From Flexithrix dorotheae DSM 6795 (GTDB taxonomy: Bacteria; Bacteroidota; Bacteroidia; Cytophagales; Flammeovirgaceae): 64,000 nucleotides of DNA. Where the stretch lies: the NCBI RefSeq assembly GCF_000379765.1, contig NZ_KB903432.1, positions 124,427 through 188,426 on the forward strand, read 5' to 3'. The translations under genes and the position numbers were made by a program. Of this stretch, positions 63,928 to 64,000 are shown one piece after another (the first letter of the stretch is position 1; each line of letters starts with the position of its first letter). The notes below the pieces were generated by a model. It had not been told where the DNA came from, did not search any database, and saw only the letters and a list, made by a program, of their open reading frames with translations.

Positions 63928-64000
63928 CTAATCAAGGAATCGTTTTCTGTAAGCTTTAGGACTTACTCCCTTTAATTTAATAAACTGTCGGTTAAAATTT
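63928..64000 (-). CDS. C-terminal fragment of an AraC-family regulator (cut by window edge)
   Basis: Read on the minus strand, the last 73 bases encode FNRQFIKLKGVSPKAYRKRF followed by Leu-Asp and a TAG stop at 63930-63928. This matches the end of the second helix-turn-helix of AraC-family proteins (F-x-R-x-F-x-x-x-x-G-x-S-P-x-x-Y-R). The rest of the gene lies beyond the right edge. It converges on the MG2-type gene. Confidence 0.75.
   Translation of the reverse strand, partial: NFNRQFIKLKGVSPKAYRKRFLD

Overview
The window looks like a chromosomal segment of a free-living, probably marine or soil, Bacteroidota bacterium of the Cytophagales type. The signs are AT-rich DNA, A-rich leaders without Shine-Dalgarno sites, a possible Bacteroidota -7 box (TAnnTTTG), many Sec lipoproteins, TonB-dependent receptors, DUF4249 and alpha-2-macroglobulin-like proteins, a Reg_prop/Y_Y_Y regulator, and lipid-anchored BamA-like proteins (TamL). 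I see no tRNA, rRNA, insertion sequence, prophage or CRISPR array, and the gene content reads as stable chromosome.

Layout. 1-11.5 kb: a thioredoxin-fold lipoprotein, an AraC regulator, then a plus-strand sugar-catabolic run: GH88-like hydrolase, TIM-barrel isomerase, Gfo/Idh/MocA oxidoreductase, SDR, DUF3311 small membrane protein with SSS symporter, Tat-exported TIM-barrel protein, and a PQQ-type sugar dehydrogenase fused to cytochrome c. 11.5-15.4 kb: two envelope proteins, a membrane protein with LAS-metallopeptidase-like residues, and a double ABC ATPase. 15.4-15.7 kb: a cluster of four hairpins. 15.7-23.2 kb: a minus-strand tamB-tamL pair. 23.5-27 kb: a second exported sugar-metabolism group (TIM barrel, Gfo/Idh/MocA, secreted PHP phosphoesterase). 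27-36 kb: YCII lipoprotein, orphan MacB/FtsX-like permease, small lipoprotein, NarL/LuxR regulator, a kinase-less membrane AraC regulator with a sensor propeller, and a TonB C-terminal-domain protein. 36-47 kb: TPR/SpoIIE phosphatase following a TonB-dependent receptor, a divergent GH9 enzyme, a BtaB-like methyltransferase and a SulP transporter. 48-56.4 kb: an inositol-phosphatase-family enzyme and a second tamB-tamL pair on the plus strand. 56.5-64 kb: a secreted unknown, a TonB receptor/DUF4249/MG2-type trio, and the tail of an AraC regulator entering from the right edge.

How it fits together. The sugar clusters, GH9 enzyme, receptors and AraC/HTCS-like regulators suggest scavenging of glycans or glycosides, with some oxidation steps outside the cytoplasm (Tat signals, a lipoprotein sugar dehydrogenase with haem c). 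The two TAM-like pairs, diverged paralogues in opposite orientation about 26 kb apart, would serve the outer membrane. The main points to examine are the kinase-less sensor regulator, the duplicated TamB/TamL modules, the LAS-like membrane protein, the GH9 enzyme lacking the family's signature histidine, the hairpin cluster, and heptamer repeats that begin at or within gene stop codons. All functions come from motif reading; no database search was run.
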